Shown here: positions 50,670-59,874 of the stretch, one piece after another
How the letters are laid out: every line of letters begins with the position of its first letter
Numbering within the stretch: position 1 is the stretch's first letter
NCBI RefSeq assembly: GCF_949287625.1
Contig: NZ_CASEGO010000003.1
Coordinates: 1-64,000, forward strand
From: an uncultured Brachyspira sp.
Lineage (GTDB): Bacteria; Spirochaetota; Brachyspiria; Brachyspirales; Brachyspiraceae
Direction: 5' to 3'
DNA length: 64,000 bases
The notes under the pieces: generated by a model
The model's input: only the letters and a program-made list of their open reading frames with translations
Told to the model about the DNA's origin: nothing
Database searches by the model: none
Position numbers and translations under genes: made by a program

Positions 50670-52550
50670 ATGATGAGAATAAAAAAAATAATAGCTACTA
50701 TAGCTTTATTATCTTTTACATGGTCTGTTTTGCCAGCGCAAACTTATGAAGATGCTGCAAGAATTACAGAAGAAGCTGATACGCTTCAAAATGAAGGACA
50801 ATATCAGCAGTCTTATGATAAATCTCAGGAAGCTTCTGTTAGTATAGATAAAGCTACTATGGCATTATTCTACAGACTTATGAATGTTAGAATAAATAAG
50901 ACTAGAAGTGATGCTGATAAAGCTATTACTGAAATAAATCAAATGGGTGCTTCTAGTGATAATCAATTTAAAACAACATATGAGGAAGCTGTTAAATATT
51001 TCGAAGAAGGAAATGCTAATGTAGGAAGCATTCCAGCTCCTGATGCTACTGCTCAAACTGATGAAGAGTTTATCGCTGCTTCAAATACTTTTACAACTGT
51101 TTTAAACTCTTACAGCAATGCTTTATCATCAGCTAATACTGTTAAAGAAGGTTATTTGGGCAGAGAAAGAGATATTGCTTCAAAAACTATAGCTGATGCA
51201 AGAGCTAAATATAATGCTGCTTTGGGTAAAAGTATAAAAGCAGGTGATAATAATGATAAAACTGTATCTGGTGCTTTAGCTAAAGCTGATGAGGCTTTAA
51301 AATCTGATAATTTTGCAAGTGTACAGCAAAATGTTGCTGCTGCTCTTGCTGGAATAACTAAAGCAGAAGCAGATGCAAAAGCTGCTGCTGAAAAAGCTGC
51401 CGCTGCTGCTAAAGCAAAAGCAGAAGCAGAGGCTAAAGCGAAAGCTGCTGCTGAAGCAAAAGCTAAAGCAGAGGCTGAAGCTAAGAGAAAAGCTGAAGAA
51501 GCTAAAGCAAAAGCTGCTGCTGAGGCTAAGGCAAAAGCAGAGGCTGAAGCAAAAGCTAAGGCAGAAGCTGAAGCTAAGAAAAAAGCTGAAGAAGAAGCTA
51601 GACAAAAAGCAGAACAGGAAGCACTTGCTAAAGAACAGGCAGATGCTGTTGCTAAAGCTAAACAAGATATTGCCAATGCTCAGCAAAAATATGACAGCCT
51701 TGTTAATGACAACACTATAACTAGAGGAGATGAAGTTGATCAGAATATATCTACTCTTTTAGCTGATGCTAATAATTTGGCTGAAACTGATCCTGCTGCT
51801 GCAAGTGAAAAAGCATTAGAGGCTTCTAAAGCTATGGACGATTTAATTAATGAACGCGATAACACTATAGCAAGAGAAGAAAATCAAAGACAATTAGATG
51901 AAATTAAAGCAAGATATCAAGAGCTTGTTGATCAAGGTTATATAATACCGGGCAGCGAAGAAGATCAAAATCTTTCTCAAGCTATTAAAGATGCTGAAGA
52001 TGCATTAGCTAATAATGATAATGCCTTAGCAAGACAAAAACTTGAAGAAGCTAATAATTCTATGAACGCTATATATGAAATGGGACCAAAAAGACCTGTT
52101 GACGGCGATTTAGTAGAAGGAGACGGTGATGGTGAAAGAGGTCAGATAATCGATGCTACTACTGGTCAGACTGTTAATACTGAAGGTAAAGTTACTGTAC
52201 TTCCTATGTATTATACAGTTGTACAAAGAACTCCTTTAACTGACGCTTTATGGAGAATAGCTGGATACTCTTTCATATATAATGATCCTATACAATGGTA
52301 CAGATTATATCAGGCTAATAGAAATATATTAAGAGATCCTAATAACCCAGACTTGATACTTCCAGGTCAGGTATTAACTATACCTAGTATGAATGGTGAA
52401 CAAAGAGCTGGTACATATGATCCTAATATGGAATATATTACTTATGATGAAGCTATGATATTGAAAAATCAGCAGCAAAATAATATCACAGCTGATCAAG
52501 CAAATGCAGGATATGAAGAAGAAAATAATGCTGCTCAAACAAATAACTAA
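50670..52550 (+). CDS. Periplasmic LysM protein with long Ala/Lys/Glu coiled coil
   Basis: The 626-residue protein has a signal peptide ending VLPAQ (about residue 24) and a helical region with TPR-like character. A TolA-like coiled coil of Ala, Lys and Glu (AEAKAKAEAEAKAKAA type, about residues 230-330) and two related EARxKYxxLV segments follow. A C-terminal LysM-type domain (about 510-580) includes YTVVQRTPLTDALWRIAGYSF, DPIQWYRLYQANRNI and LPGQVLTIPS. Two ATGs (50670 and 50673) follow AAGGAG; the second has the better spacing. It probably spans the periplasm and binds peptidoglycan. Confidence 0.85.
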   Translation: MMRIKKIIATIALLSFTWSVLPAQTYEDAARITEEADTLQNEGQYQQSYDKSQEASVSIDKATMALFYRLMNVRINKTRSDADKAITEINQMGASSDNQFKTTYEEAVKYFEEGNANVGSIPAPDATAQTDEEFIAASNTFTTVLNSYSNALSSANTVKEGYLGRERDIASKTIADARAKYNAALGKSIKAGDNNDKTVSGALAKADEALKSDNFASVQQNVAAALAGITKAEADAKAAAEKAAAAAKAKAEAEAKAKAAAEAKAKAEAEAKRKAEEAKAKAAAEAKAKAEAEAKAKAEAEAKKKAEEEARQKAEQEALAKEQADAVAKAKQDIANAQQKYDSLVNDNTITRGDEVDQNISTLLADANNLAETDPAAASEKALEASKAMDDLINERDNTIAREENQRQLDEIKARYQELVDQGYIIPGSEEDQNLSQAIKDAEDALANNDNALARQKLEEANNSMNAIYEMGPKRPVDGDLVEGDGDGERGQIIDATTGQTVNTEGKVTVLPMYYTVVQRTPLTDALWRIAGYSFIYNDPIQWYRLYQANRNILRDPNNPDLILPGQVLTIPSMNGEQRAGTYDPNMEYITYDEAMILKNQQQNNITADQANAGYEEENNAAQTNN

Positions 52551-52569
52551 AAGTTATTAAAAAAGAAAT

Positions 52570-52606
52570 AGCCATGTATGAATAATATTCATGCATGGCT
52601 TTTTTA
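52570..52606 (+). terminator. Terminator of the LysM operon
   Basis: AGCCATGTATGAATA pairs with TATTCATGCATGGCT (one wobble) with a tiny loop, followed by TTTTTA. Confidence 0.85.
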
Positions 52607-52665
52607 TGTTTATATGATTTTATTAATATTGGAATTGGTATTCTTATATTAATAAATTTATCTTT

Positions 52666-53646
52666 TTATTTTTCAAAAGGGTATTTTATTTTCCAACTTC
52701 TTCTTAAAGTATCCATTATATTCATTACTCTTAAAATATCTTCATGAGGCATTTCTTTGCATTCTAGTTTGCCGTTATTAATTGCATCAACGCATGAAAG
52801 TATTTGATATTCATAGCCTGTTATTTGTTTTGGTACTTTAATAGTTTTCACAACTTTTCTGTCAAGAGAATAAACTGTTATACTTTCTGGATTATTAATA
52901 TTTTTTATAACCATATAGCCTTTACCTCCGTTTATAACTCCTTCTCTATTAGTTAATGCGGACATTGTAGAGTTTAATACAGCCATTTTTCCATCTTCAA
53001 ATGTTAATGTAATAGAGTTTTGTTCATCTACACCTTTTTTAGTCTTTACACAGCAGGAATCTATTTTGCTTATTTTATTACCAAATACCATCAAAGCAAA
53101 ATTGATAGCATAAACGCCTACATCAAGCAAAGCTCCCCCAGCTAATTCTGGTTCTATTAATCTAGGAACTTTATTTATAACATATCCTAAATTGGCAGTT
53201 AAAGAAGTTACTTTTCCTATAATGCCGCTTTTTATAGTGTCATTTATTATTTGTCTGCTAGGCATATATCTTGTCCATATAGCTTCTGCAAGTAAAAGTT
53301 TTTTCTTTTTTGCTAGTATCAATACTTCTCTCGCTTGTTTGGCATTAACAGTAAATGATTTTTCACATATTACATTTTTATTATTGTTTAAGCATAGTTT
53401 TATATGTTCATAATGATGCGAATGCGGTGTTGCTATATAAACTAAATCAATCTTTTCATCTTGTAACATCTCTTCATAAGATCCGTAGAACTTTTTAAAT
53501 CCGTATTTTTTGGCAAATGCTTTACTTCTTTTTAAATCTCTTGCACTTACAGCATATGATTCTACTTCTTTTATTTTAGCTATAGTTTTAGCCATAGTTT
53601 CTGCTATATTTCCAGCTCCTATAAAACCTATATTTATTTTTTTCAT
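52666..53646 (-). CDS. Gfo/Idh/MocA-family oxidoreductase
   Basis: This 326-residue NAD(P)-dependent dehydrogenase begins INIGFIGAGNIAETMAKTI (Rossmann GxGxxA). It contains VYIATPHSHHYEH, the EKS motif in NVICEKSFTVNA and GGALLDVGVYAINFA. Members act on sugars, inositol or amino sugars; the substrate cannot be predicted. Ribosome site AGGGG. It is a single gene between two divergent or convergent neighbours. Confidence 0.9.
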   Translation of the reverse strand: MKKINIGFIGAGNIAETMAKTIAKIKEVESYAVSARDLKRSKAFAKKYGFKKFYGSYEEMLQDEKIDLVYIATPHSHHYEHIKLCLNNNKNVICEKSFTVNAKQAREVLILAKKKKLLLAEAIWTRYMPSRQIINDTIKSGIIGKVTSLTANLGYVINKVPRLIEPELAGGALLDVGVYAINFALMVFGNKISKIDSCCVKTKKGVDEQNSITLTFEDGKMAVLNSTMSALTNREGVINGGKGYMVIKNINNPESITVYSLDRKVVKTIKVPKQITGYEYQILSCVDAINNGKLECKEMPHEDILRVMNIMDTLRRSWKIKYPFEK

Positions 53647-53769
53647 TTTAGTTACCCCTTATTTTAGTGATTTTATTAATAAAATAATATTAGAATTTTA
53701 TTTATTGTCAATATAATAAAAACTTATATACTTGAATTTTTATATATTTATAATATAGTATAAAACATT

Positions 53770-54765
53770 ATGGAAGAGAATATAAACGAAACAAATAAAG
53801 AAAATAATACAGAAAATAATTCTGACGTATTAAACAATAATAAAGAAACAGAAAATAATAATCCTGATTATAAGGAGTTCACTGTTTCATTATCGAGTAT
53901 AGATTATGAAGGACCTTTATCTATACTTTTTGATATGCTTAAAAGAAGCGAAAAAAATATATATGAAGTTTCTATCTTGGAAATTATAGATCAGTTTGTT
54001 GAATATTTAAAAGCTCAGGCAGCATTAAATCTTGATTCTACAGGGGATTTTTTGGTAGTGGCTTCTGAATTTCATCTATATAAATCAAAAATGCTTTTGC
54101 CTCATGATATAGATGATGATAAGTTTACAGACAGATTAAAATTTGAAATAGTAGAGCAGATGCTTGAGTTTCAGAGATATAAAATGGTTTCTGAAGAGCT
54201 TGACAGACTTCAGGAGGCTTCGGATTCTATATTTGAGCGTAAAGATACAGAGAGAGTGAAGTTTTTTAATAATATTAATTCTTTAGATGATAATGAAGTT
54301 GCGTGGAAAGATGTTACGCTTTATGATTTGGTATATGCTTTTACAAAGGTTCAGTTTGTACCAGAAACAGATTTGGCAGTTCTATCTGGAATGTCTAATT
54401 TCCATATAGATAATGCTATTGATATGATAAGGATAAAATTATCAGAGACTGCTTTTTTCCCGTTTATAGTATTATTTAAAGACGGAGTTACAAAGAGGCA
54501 GCTTGTTACATTCTTTTTAGCTATGCTTGAACTTGTTAAAGAAAAAGAGATTTTACTAAAACAAGAGATGCGATTTAAAGAGATATATGTATTTAAAAGA
54601 GATGAGCGTTTTATACCTAAAGAAAATATAGATAGTGAAGAAGAAAGTAATAATGCAGAAGAAGTTTCTAATAATAAAGAGGAAAGTAAATCAGAAGACA
54701 GTACAAATACAGAAAGTAATTCTTTAGAAGAAAATAATGAAAATACTTCAGATAATCAAAATTAA
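53770..54765 (+). CDS. scpA: Segregation and condensation protein A
   Basis: ScpA is the kleisin subunit of the SMC-ScpAB condensin. The 331-residue protein has a poly-acidic N-terminal extension (about 35 residues), then the family core YEGPLSILFDMLKRSEKNIYEVSILEIIDQFVEYL and the C-terminal winged helix (VTKRQLVTFFLAMLELVKEKEI). A Glu/Asn-rich tail follows. There is no ribosome site. A possible promoter (TTGAAT 53732, TAGTAT 53756) ends 8 bases before ATG 53770, so a leaderless message is possible. scpB is not adjacent. Confidence 0.9.
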   Translation: MEENINETNKENNTENNSDVLNNNKETENNNPDYKEFTVSLSSIDYEGPLSILFDMLKRSEKNIYEVSILEIIDQFVEYLKAQAALNLDSTGDFLVVASEFHLYKSKMLLPHDIDDDKFTDRLKFEIVEQMLEFQRYKMVSEELDRLQEASDSIFERKDTERVKFFNNINSLDDNEVAWKDVTLYDLVYAFTKVQFVPETDLAVLSGMSNFHIDNAIDMIRIKLSETAFFPFIVLFKDGVTKRQLVTFFLAMLELVKEKEILLKQEMRFKEIYVFKRDERFIPKENIDSEEESNNAEEVSNNKEESKSEDSTNTESNSLEENNENTSDNQN

Positions 54766-54787
54766 TAACATTTTTAATATTTAGATT

Positions 54788-57076
54788 ATGTATAAATATA
54801 AACCCAAAAATAAAGAAGAGTTAAAAACATTAATAGAAGATAATAATGTATATTTAGGTGATATTGATACTTCTTTAATAACTGATATGTCATATTTATT
54901 TAGGAAAACTAATAGAAAAGAATATTCAGGTATAGAGAATTGGAATACAGAAAATGTTATTAATATGGAATCTATGTTTGCAGGTTTAAGTCAATTTAAT
55001 GAGCCTTTATATAAATGGGATACTTCAAAAGTGAATAATATGATAGGAATGTTTTTTTCTTGTAAGGAATTTAATCAGGATATTAATAGTTGGAATGTAT
55101 CTAATGTTACAAATATGGCTAATATGTTCTGTTTATGTGAAAAATTTAATCAGGCTTTATATAAATGGAATGTTTCTAATGTTGAAAATATGATTTCTAT
55201 GTTTGCTGGTGCTTATAATTTTAATAAGTCTTTAAATGATTGGGATATTTCAAATGTAAAATATATGCTTTCTATGTTTAATGGGGCAGGAAGTTTTAAC
55301 AAGCCTTTAAATAAATGGAATACTGTAAAATTAGAAAGTATGTCTTATATATTTTATAAGGCATTAATGTTTAATCAGGATTTATCCAATTGGAATTTAG
55401 ATAATGTGTCAGATTTAGATTTTGCATTTGAAGAAACATCACTAAAAAAGAATAATAAAATCCCTATACAATTTATAATTGCAGAATATGTAACGGCGAA
55501 GAATAAATCATCAAAGATTAAGCAGTTTGAAATAATAAAAAATAATGTAAAAGAGGCATATAAAAGCATTATTAACTATGATAATAAAATATATGCTGAT
55601 TTTAGAATAATGCTTGAAAATGAATTTTATAGAGAATTAACAGACTTAAAAACGAATAATAATGAAGTATTAAATTTTAGTAATATAGAAGATATAGAAA
55701 ATTTTGTGAATTATGATAAGAAAAATAATACAAAATTAAAGTTCATTGATGATATAATCAAAGAAAAAGAAATAAAAGTTTTTAGTAAAGATAAATCAAA
55801 AAATATAGATGTAAAAATAATAAAGTATATTTATTTAGAATATTTTAATTTAAAAAAATATATTTATAAAATACAAAGTCTTGATAATATAATTAATTTT
55901 CTTGATGAAGATAGTTTTAAAAATTGTATAAGAGAAATATATATTAATTCTCAAAAAGATGTTTCTACTTTAGTTTGCGGTGTATATGCTGATGATAATA
56001 TGTTAATTGAGATGTACAATAGAGAAAATAGTTCTTTATTGTTTATGAGGATTTTAGCATTGCATACAGACAGTAAATTTGCTTTAAGTTTATTATATAA
56101 TGTTTTTGCTAGACATAGAAAAGCTTCAATTAAAAAAGAGGCTGTTAACTTATTAAACTCTATTGCTGAAAAAATGAATTTAGAATTATATGAATTAGGT
56201 TTCAAATTGGTATATGATTTCGGATTTGATAAAAGGGTAGAGAAAATCATAGAAGTAAATGATAATAAATATAAAATCTCTCTTAAAAATAATAATGCTG
56301 TAGAATTGTTTGATATTAATAATAAAAAAGAATTAAAATCAATACCGAAATACTTTCCTGAAAATATAAAAGAAGAAATAAAGCATATTAGAAAAGAGAT
56401 TCCAAATATACTAAAGAGCCAGAATTATAATTTGATAAAAATTTTAATAAGCGGTAAGAAATATAATTATAAATTTTGGAAAGATATTTTTATTGATAAT
56501 CCTATAATGAATAAATATGCATATAGTTTAATTTGGAATTTATATGATGAAAATATGAATTTTAAAACTTCTTTCAGATATTTAGGCGACAGCAGTTATA
56601 CTGATTGCAATGATAATAATGTTGTTATAGATGAAAATTGTTATATTAATTTATCCAGCATATTTGAATTAACTAAAGAAGATATTTCAAAATGGAAAAT
56701 ACATTTAAATGATTATGATATATCACAGCCTATAAATCAGTTTCCAATTATCAATATTGATACTTCAGATTTCAATAAAGTAATAGAAAAGCTTCAAAAC
56801 ATAGAAATAGTTTATTCCAGTTTGAAAGCATTTGCAAGCAGATATTCTATGAATGTTATTTATGAATATTCAGAGAGTATATTTTATTTTGAAGATTTTA
56901 AAAAAGATAAATTTACTATAAAGATTAAATTTGACGAATATGTTAATAATGGAGATATTGTTAAAATTAATATATCATTTTACAATATAGAAAATAAAAC
57001 AGTTGATAATAGATTTATATATTATATACTTGTTTTGATGATAAGTGATTTTAAAAAAGAAGAACTTTTTTATTAA
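54788..57076 (+). CDS. BspA-like (DUF285) repeats fused to a DUF4132/MolR-like domain
   Basis: The 762-residue protein has no signal peptide. Residues 1 to about 210 contain at least six BspA-type repeats, with motifs like WDTSKVNNMIGMF and WNVSNVTNMANMF. The remaining 550 residues match the DUF4132 (MolR-like) pattern: LYELGFKLVYDFGFDKR, then a KYKISLKNN strand region. Near the end SFRYLGDSSYTD and KWKIHLNDYDISQPINQFP resemble the conserved FRY(M)EDG... and W...L.DYEIVQPF.Q segments. The C-terminus contains NGDIVKINISFYN. I know no described protein with this fusion. A DUF285 paralog follows immediately. Confidence 0.75.
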   Translation: MYKYKPKNKEELKTLIEDNNVYLGDIDTSLITDMSYLFRKTNRKEYSGIENWNTENVINMESMFAGLSQFNEPLYKWDTSKVNNMIGMFFSCKEFNQDINSWNVSNVTNMANMFCLCEKFNQALYKWNVSNVENMISMFAGAYNFNKSLNDWDISNVKYMLSMFNGAGSFNKPLNKWNTVKLESMSYIFYKALMFNQDLSNWNLDNVSDLDFAFEETSLKKNNKIPIQFIIAEYVTAKNKSSKIKQFEIIKNNVKEAYKSIINYDNKIYADFRIMLENEFYRELTDLKTNNNEVLNFSNIEDIENFVNYDKKNNTKLKFIDDIIKEKEIKVFSKDKSKNIDVKIIKYIYLEYFNLKKYIYKIQSLDNIINFLDEDSFKNCIREIYINSQKDVSTLVCGVYADDNMLIEMYNRENSSLLFMRILALHTDSKFALSLLYNVFARHRKASIKKEAVNLLNSIAEKMNLELYELGFKLVYDFGFDKRVEKIIEVNDNKYKISLKNNNAVELFDINNKKELKSIPKYFPENIKEEIKHIRKEIPNILKSQNYNLIKILISGKKYNYKFWKDIFIDNPIMNKYAYSLIWNLYDENMNFKTSFRYLGDSSYTDCNDNNVVIDENCYINLSSIFELTKEDISKWKIHLNDYDISQPINQFPIINIDTSDFNKVIEKLQNIEIVYSSLKAFASRYSMNVIYEYSESIFYFEDFKKDKFTIKIKFDEYVNNGDIVKINISFYNIENKTVDNRFIYYILVLMISDFKKEELFY

Positions 57077-57098
57077 ATAATCATTTAGGATTTTAATC

Positions 57099-57596
57099 GT
57101 GTATAAACCAAACAATAAAATAGAATTAAGAAGTTTGATAGAAAATAGTAATATATATTTAGGCGATATTGATACTTCTTTAATAACTGATATGTCTATG
57201 CTTTTTGATAAACCCAATTTTGCATGTTTTGAGGGTTCTTACAGCGAATATGAGGATTATAATGTAAGGGCTGATTTTTCAGGTATAGAGAAATGGGACA
57301 CTTCTAATGTTGTAACAATGAAATCTATGTTTCATAATGCAGCCAATTTTAATGTATGTATTAATGATTGGAATGTGTGTAATGTTACTGATATGAGTTA
57401 TATGTTTTACGGAGCTAGTAGTTTCAATATGCCTTTGTATAAATGGGATATAAGCAATGTACAAAATATGTGCAGTATGTTTAAGAATGCTGTTAGTTTT
57501 AATCAGAATTTAGATGCTTGGAAAGTAAGCGAGGATACTTATACAAAAGATATGTTTATAAATACAAATTTAACTGAAAGTCCTAAATGGTACTGA
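57099..57596 (+). CDS. Short BspA-like (DUF285) protein
   Basis: This 165-residue DUF285 protein starts with GTG 57099 (AGGA upstream), 22 bp after the fusion gene. It begins like the fusion protein (LRSLIENSNIYLGDIDTSLITDMSMLF) and has motifs WDTSNVVTMKSMF, WNVCNVTDMSYMF and WDISNVQNMCSMF. It probably arose by duplication. It has no secretion signal. Confidence 0.75.
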   Translation: MYKPNNKIELRSLIENSNIYLGDIDTSLITDMSMLFDKPNFACFEGSYSEYEDYNVRADFSGIEKWDTSNVVTMKSMFHNAANFNVCINDWNVCNVTDMSYMFYGASSFNMPLYKWDISNVQNMCSMFKNAVSFNQNLDAWKVSEDTYTKDMFINTNLTESPKWY

Positions 57597-57627
57597 TAAG
57601 TTTTAAAAAAATTATGAGGTTTTATGA

Positions 57628-58701
57628 ATGACAGATTTATTATATAGTATTTTGCATAGTGAATATTTTATTTTGATTATTTTTCTTATTATTTTAATTA
57701 TTATTTTCAAATATTTAATGAAAAATAAATACTGTCCTTATTTTTATATAAAAGATATAACTTTTACTATACTTAAAGATAATATTAATAATATATATAT
57801 TTACTGTAGTAGATTTGAAAATATCGATGAGGGCATTCACTATTTGTATAAGGGTAAAATATTTATAAATAATTCTGTATTATCTGGTATTTATGAGATT
57901 GCAGGAAACAGCAAAAAAATTGAAGTTTTTGATTATGATGCTACTGAAGAAGAGTTTATAACTTTAAACAGAATAAATATTGCAGAAATAAATTTAAAAA
58001 ATAATAGTATTTCAAAAATTGAATATGATATGTATATTAATGGTAAAAAAATAGAAGGTATTTTTAAAATAATTAATGAACCTAAAATAAATATAAAAAA
58101 TTTCAATATATGCGGATTTAAATATTTAAAAACTAATGACAGAGGATTAACTGTAACAATTCTTAATCATTTATTTAATTTCTATTATGCTTCTATAGCT
58201 AATAAAGAAAAAATAAACTTTGATATTAACGGCGAATATAATTTTTCAGAAGATTTCAAATATAAAAAAGAAAAAGAGCTTTCTGATGAAGTTAGTTCAT
58301 TTTTAAAACAATTTTCTACTTATGAACTAAAACAATATTTTATAAAGATTAAGGATTTATACGCATTTAATATATTATACTTAGATGAAAAAACTATTTG
58401 TATATATAAAAGAATTACTCAAGTAGAAGAAGATAAAAAAATTACAATTAATAATATTTCTCTTATTTATGATTTGAACAGTCAAAAATTAATAAGTTCT
58501 TCTTTTAAAGACTTAGTAAATAATTCTAATGATATTTTAAAAAACTATAATTATTCTAATAATGATAATTTAATATTTATTATAACGGATATTGGTATTG
58601 TAGTTATGTCTGATAATGGTTATGAAAAGATATTTATTTCTTTAGATGATTTAAAAGACTATGTAAATAAAGATCATTATTTGGCTTATTTGTTTAATTA
58701 A
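57628..58701 (+). CDS. Membrane-anchored hypothetical protein
   Basis: This 357-residue protein has one N-terminal transmembrane helix (YFILIIFLIILIIIFKYL, about residues 13-30). A large soluble domain with mixed strands and helices, rich in Asn, Lys and Ile, follows. I do not recognise a family. It follows the two DUF285 genes by 31 bp with a GAGG ribosome site, so the three are probably one transcript. No catalytic motif is visible. Confidence 0.55.
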   Translation: MTDLLYSILHSEYFILIIFLIILIIIFKYLMKNKYCPYFYIKDITFTILKDNINNIYIYCSRFENIDEGIHYLYKGKIFINNSVLSGIYEIAGNSKKIEVFDYDATEEEFITLNRINIAEINLKNNSISKIEYDMYINGKKIEGIFKIINEPKINIKNFNICGFKYLKTNDRGLTVTILNHLFNFYYASIANKEKINFDINGEYNFSEDFKYKKEKELSDEVSSFLKQFSTYELKQYFIKIKDLYAFNILYLDEKTICIYKRITQVEEDKKITINNISLIYDLNSQKLISSSFKDLVNNSNDILKNYNYSNNDNLIFIITDIGIVVMSDNGYEKIFISLDDLKDYVNKDHYLAYLFN

Positions 58702-58783
58702 TTTTTTATATTATTGTTTTTTTTCATTAATTGATTTATTATTAACATAATTATTATAATATTCTTTTTTGAAGGAAAATATT

Positions 58784-59815
58784 TTGAGAACAATAAGACT
58801 TGATATAGAAACTAGGGAAAAAGCTTTTTTATCTCCAGCTGCAGCATTTTCATCTGAAAGCAAAGGAACAGTATACCCAAGAGAAAAAGATGATATAAGA
58901 ACAATTTATATGCAAGACAGAGACAGAATAGTACACAGTGAATATTTTAGGCGTCTTAAAGATAAGGCACAAGTTATAATGCTTTCAGTAGGAGATTTCA
59001 GAACTAGGCTAACACATACACTTGAAGTTATGCAGATAGCAAGAAGTATAGCGAGGGCATTAAGACTTAATGAAGATTTAACAGAGGCTATTGCATTTGG
59101 TCATGATTTGGGACATTCTCCATTCGGACATGCTGGAGAGAAGGCTATATCAAAGTATTTTAAAGGTTTTCATCATTCTTCTCATTCTTTAAGAGTAGTT
59201 GAGCATTTAGAAAAAGGCAAGGGGCTTAATTTAAGTTTTGAAGTAAGAGACGGAATTATAAAGCATACAAAAGGAAAAAACGGAAAACTTATTGCTGACT
59301 CTTCAGGTCCTTCCACTAATGAGGGTATGATTGTAAGGATATCAGATACTATAGCATATGCCAATCATGATGTTGATGATGCTATTCGATACGGACTTCT
59401 TAAATATGAGGATTTACCAAAGGATATTGTTAAAGTATTAGGCACTACATACGGAGAGAGGGCGGATACTATGATTATGGGTGTAATAGAAGCAAGTATG
59501 GAGAAGATGGAAATAGATATTGATGAGAAAGTTTTAAAGGCTATTAATGATTTAAGGGCTTTTATGTTTAAAACTGTTTATGAAAGTAAGGCTATACTTG
59601 AAGATGTAGAGAGGGTTAATAGAATTATATCTACTATATTTGAATATTTGTTAAAACATAAGGAAATAATAGAAGAAGATAATTTATTTAAAAAAGCGGA
59701 TATTCCTTATAAAAGCGATGAAGAGCTTGTAAAAGATTATGTAGCTCATCTTACAGATTCGGAGGCTGTAAGTTTGCATAAAAAAATTACATATGGGAAA
59801 CTTAATTATATTTAA
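58784..59815 (+). CDS. dgt: dGTP triphosphohydrolase (HD domain)
   Basis: This 343-residue HD-domain phosphohydrolase converts dGTP to deoxyguanosine and triphosphate. The motifs are YFRRLKDKAQVIMLS, the HD region TRLTHTLEVMQIARSIARAL and FGHDLGHSPFGHAGE (HD Asp), then DTIAYANHDVDDA. I chose the TTG start at 58784, seven bases after AAGGA; an upstream in-frame TTG at 58769 would add five residues but has a weaker site. Confidence 0.93.
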   Translation: MRTIRLDIETREKAFLSPAAAFSSESKGTVYPREKDDIRTIYMQDRDRIVHSEYFRRLKDKAQVIMLSVGDFRTRLTHTLEVMQIARSIARALRLNEDLTEAIAFGHDLGHSPFGHAGEKAISKYFKGFHHSSHSLRVVEHLEKGKGLNLSFEVRDGIIKHTKGKNGKLIADSSGPSTNEGMIVRISDTIAYANHDVDDAIRYGLLKYEDLPKDIVKVLGTTYGERADTMIMGVIEASMEKMEIDIDEKVLKAINDLRAFMFKTVYESKAILEDVERVNRIISTIFEYLLKHKEIIEEDNLFKKADIPYKSDEELVKDYVAHLTDSEAVSLHKKITYGKLNYI

Positions 59816-59874
59816 ATAAAGCAATAATTGAAATAAAAACAATCTGTAATTATTTTATTATTAAGGAATTATAA

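Noticed and set aside
51152..51720. Long open frames on both strands opposite or overlapping the LysM gene (Ala/Ser/Phe-rich or Lys/Leu-rich)
   Set aside because: They are created by the repetitive AEAKAKA codons of the coiled coil; low complexity, no start signals.
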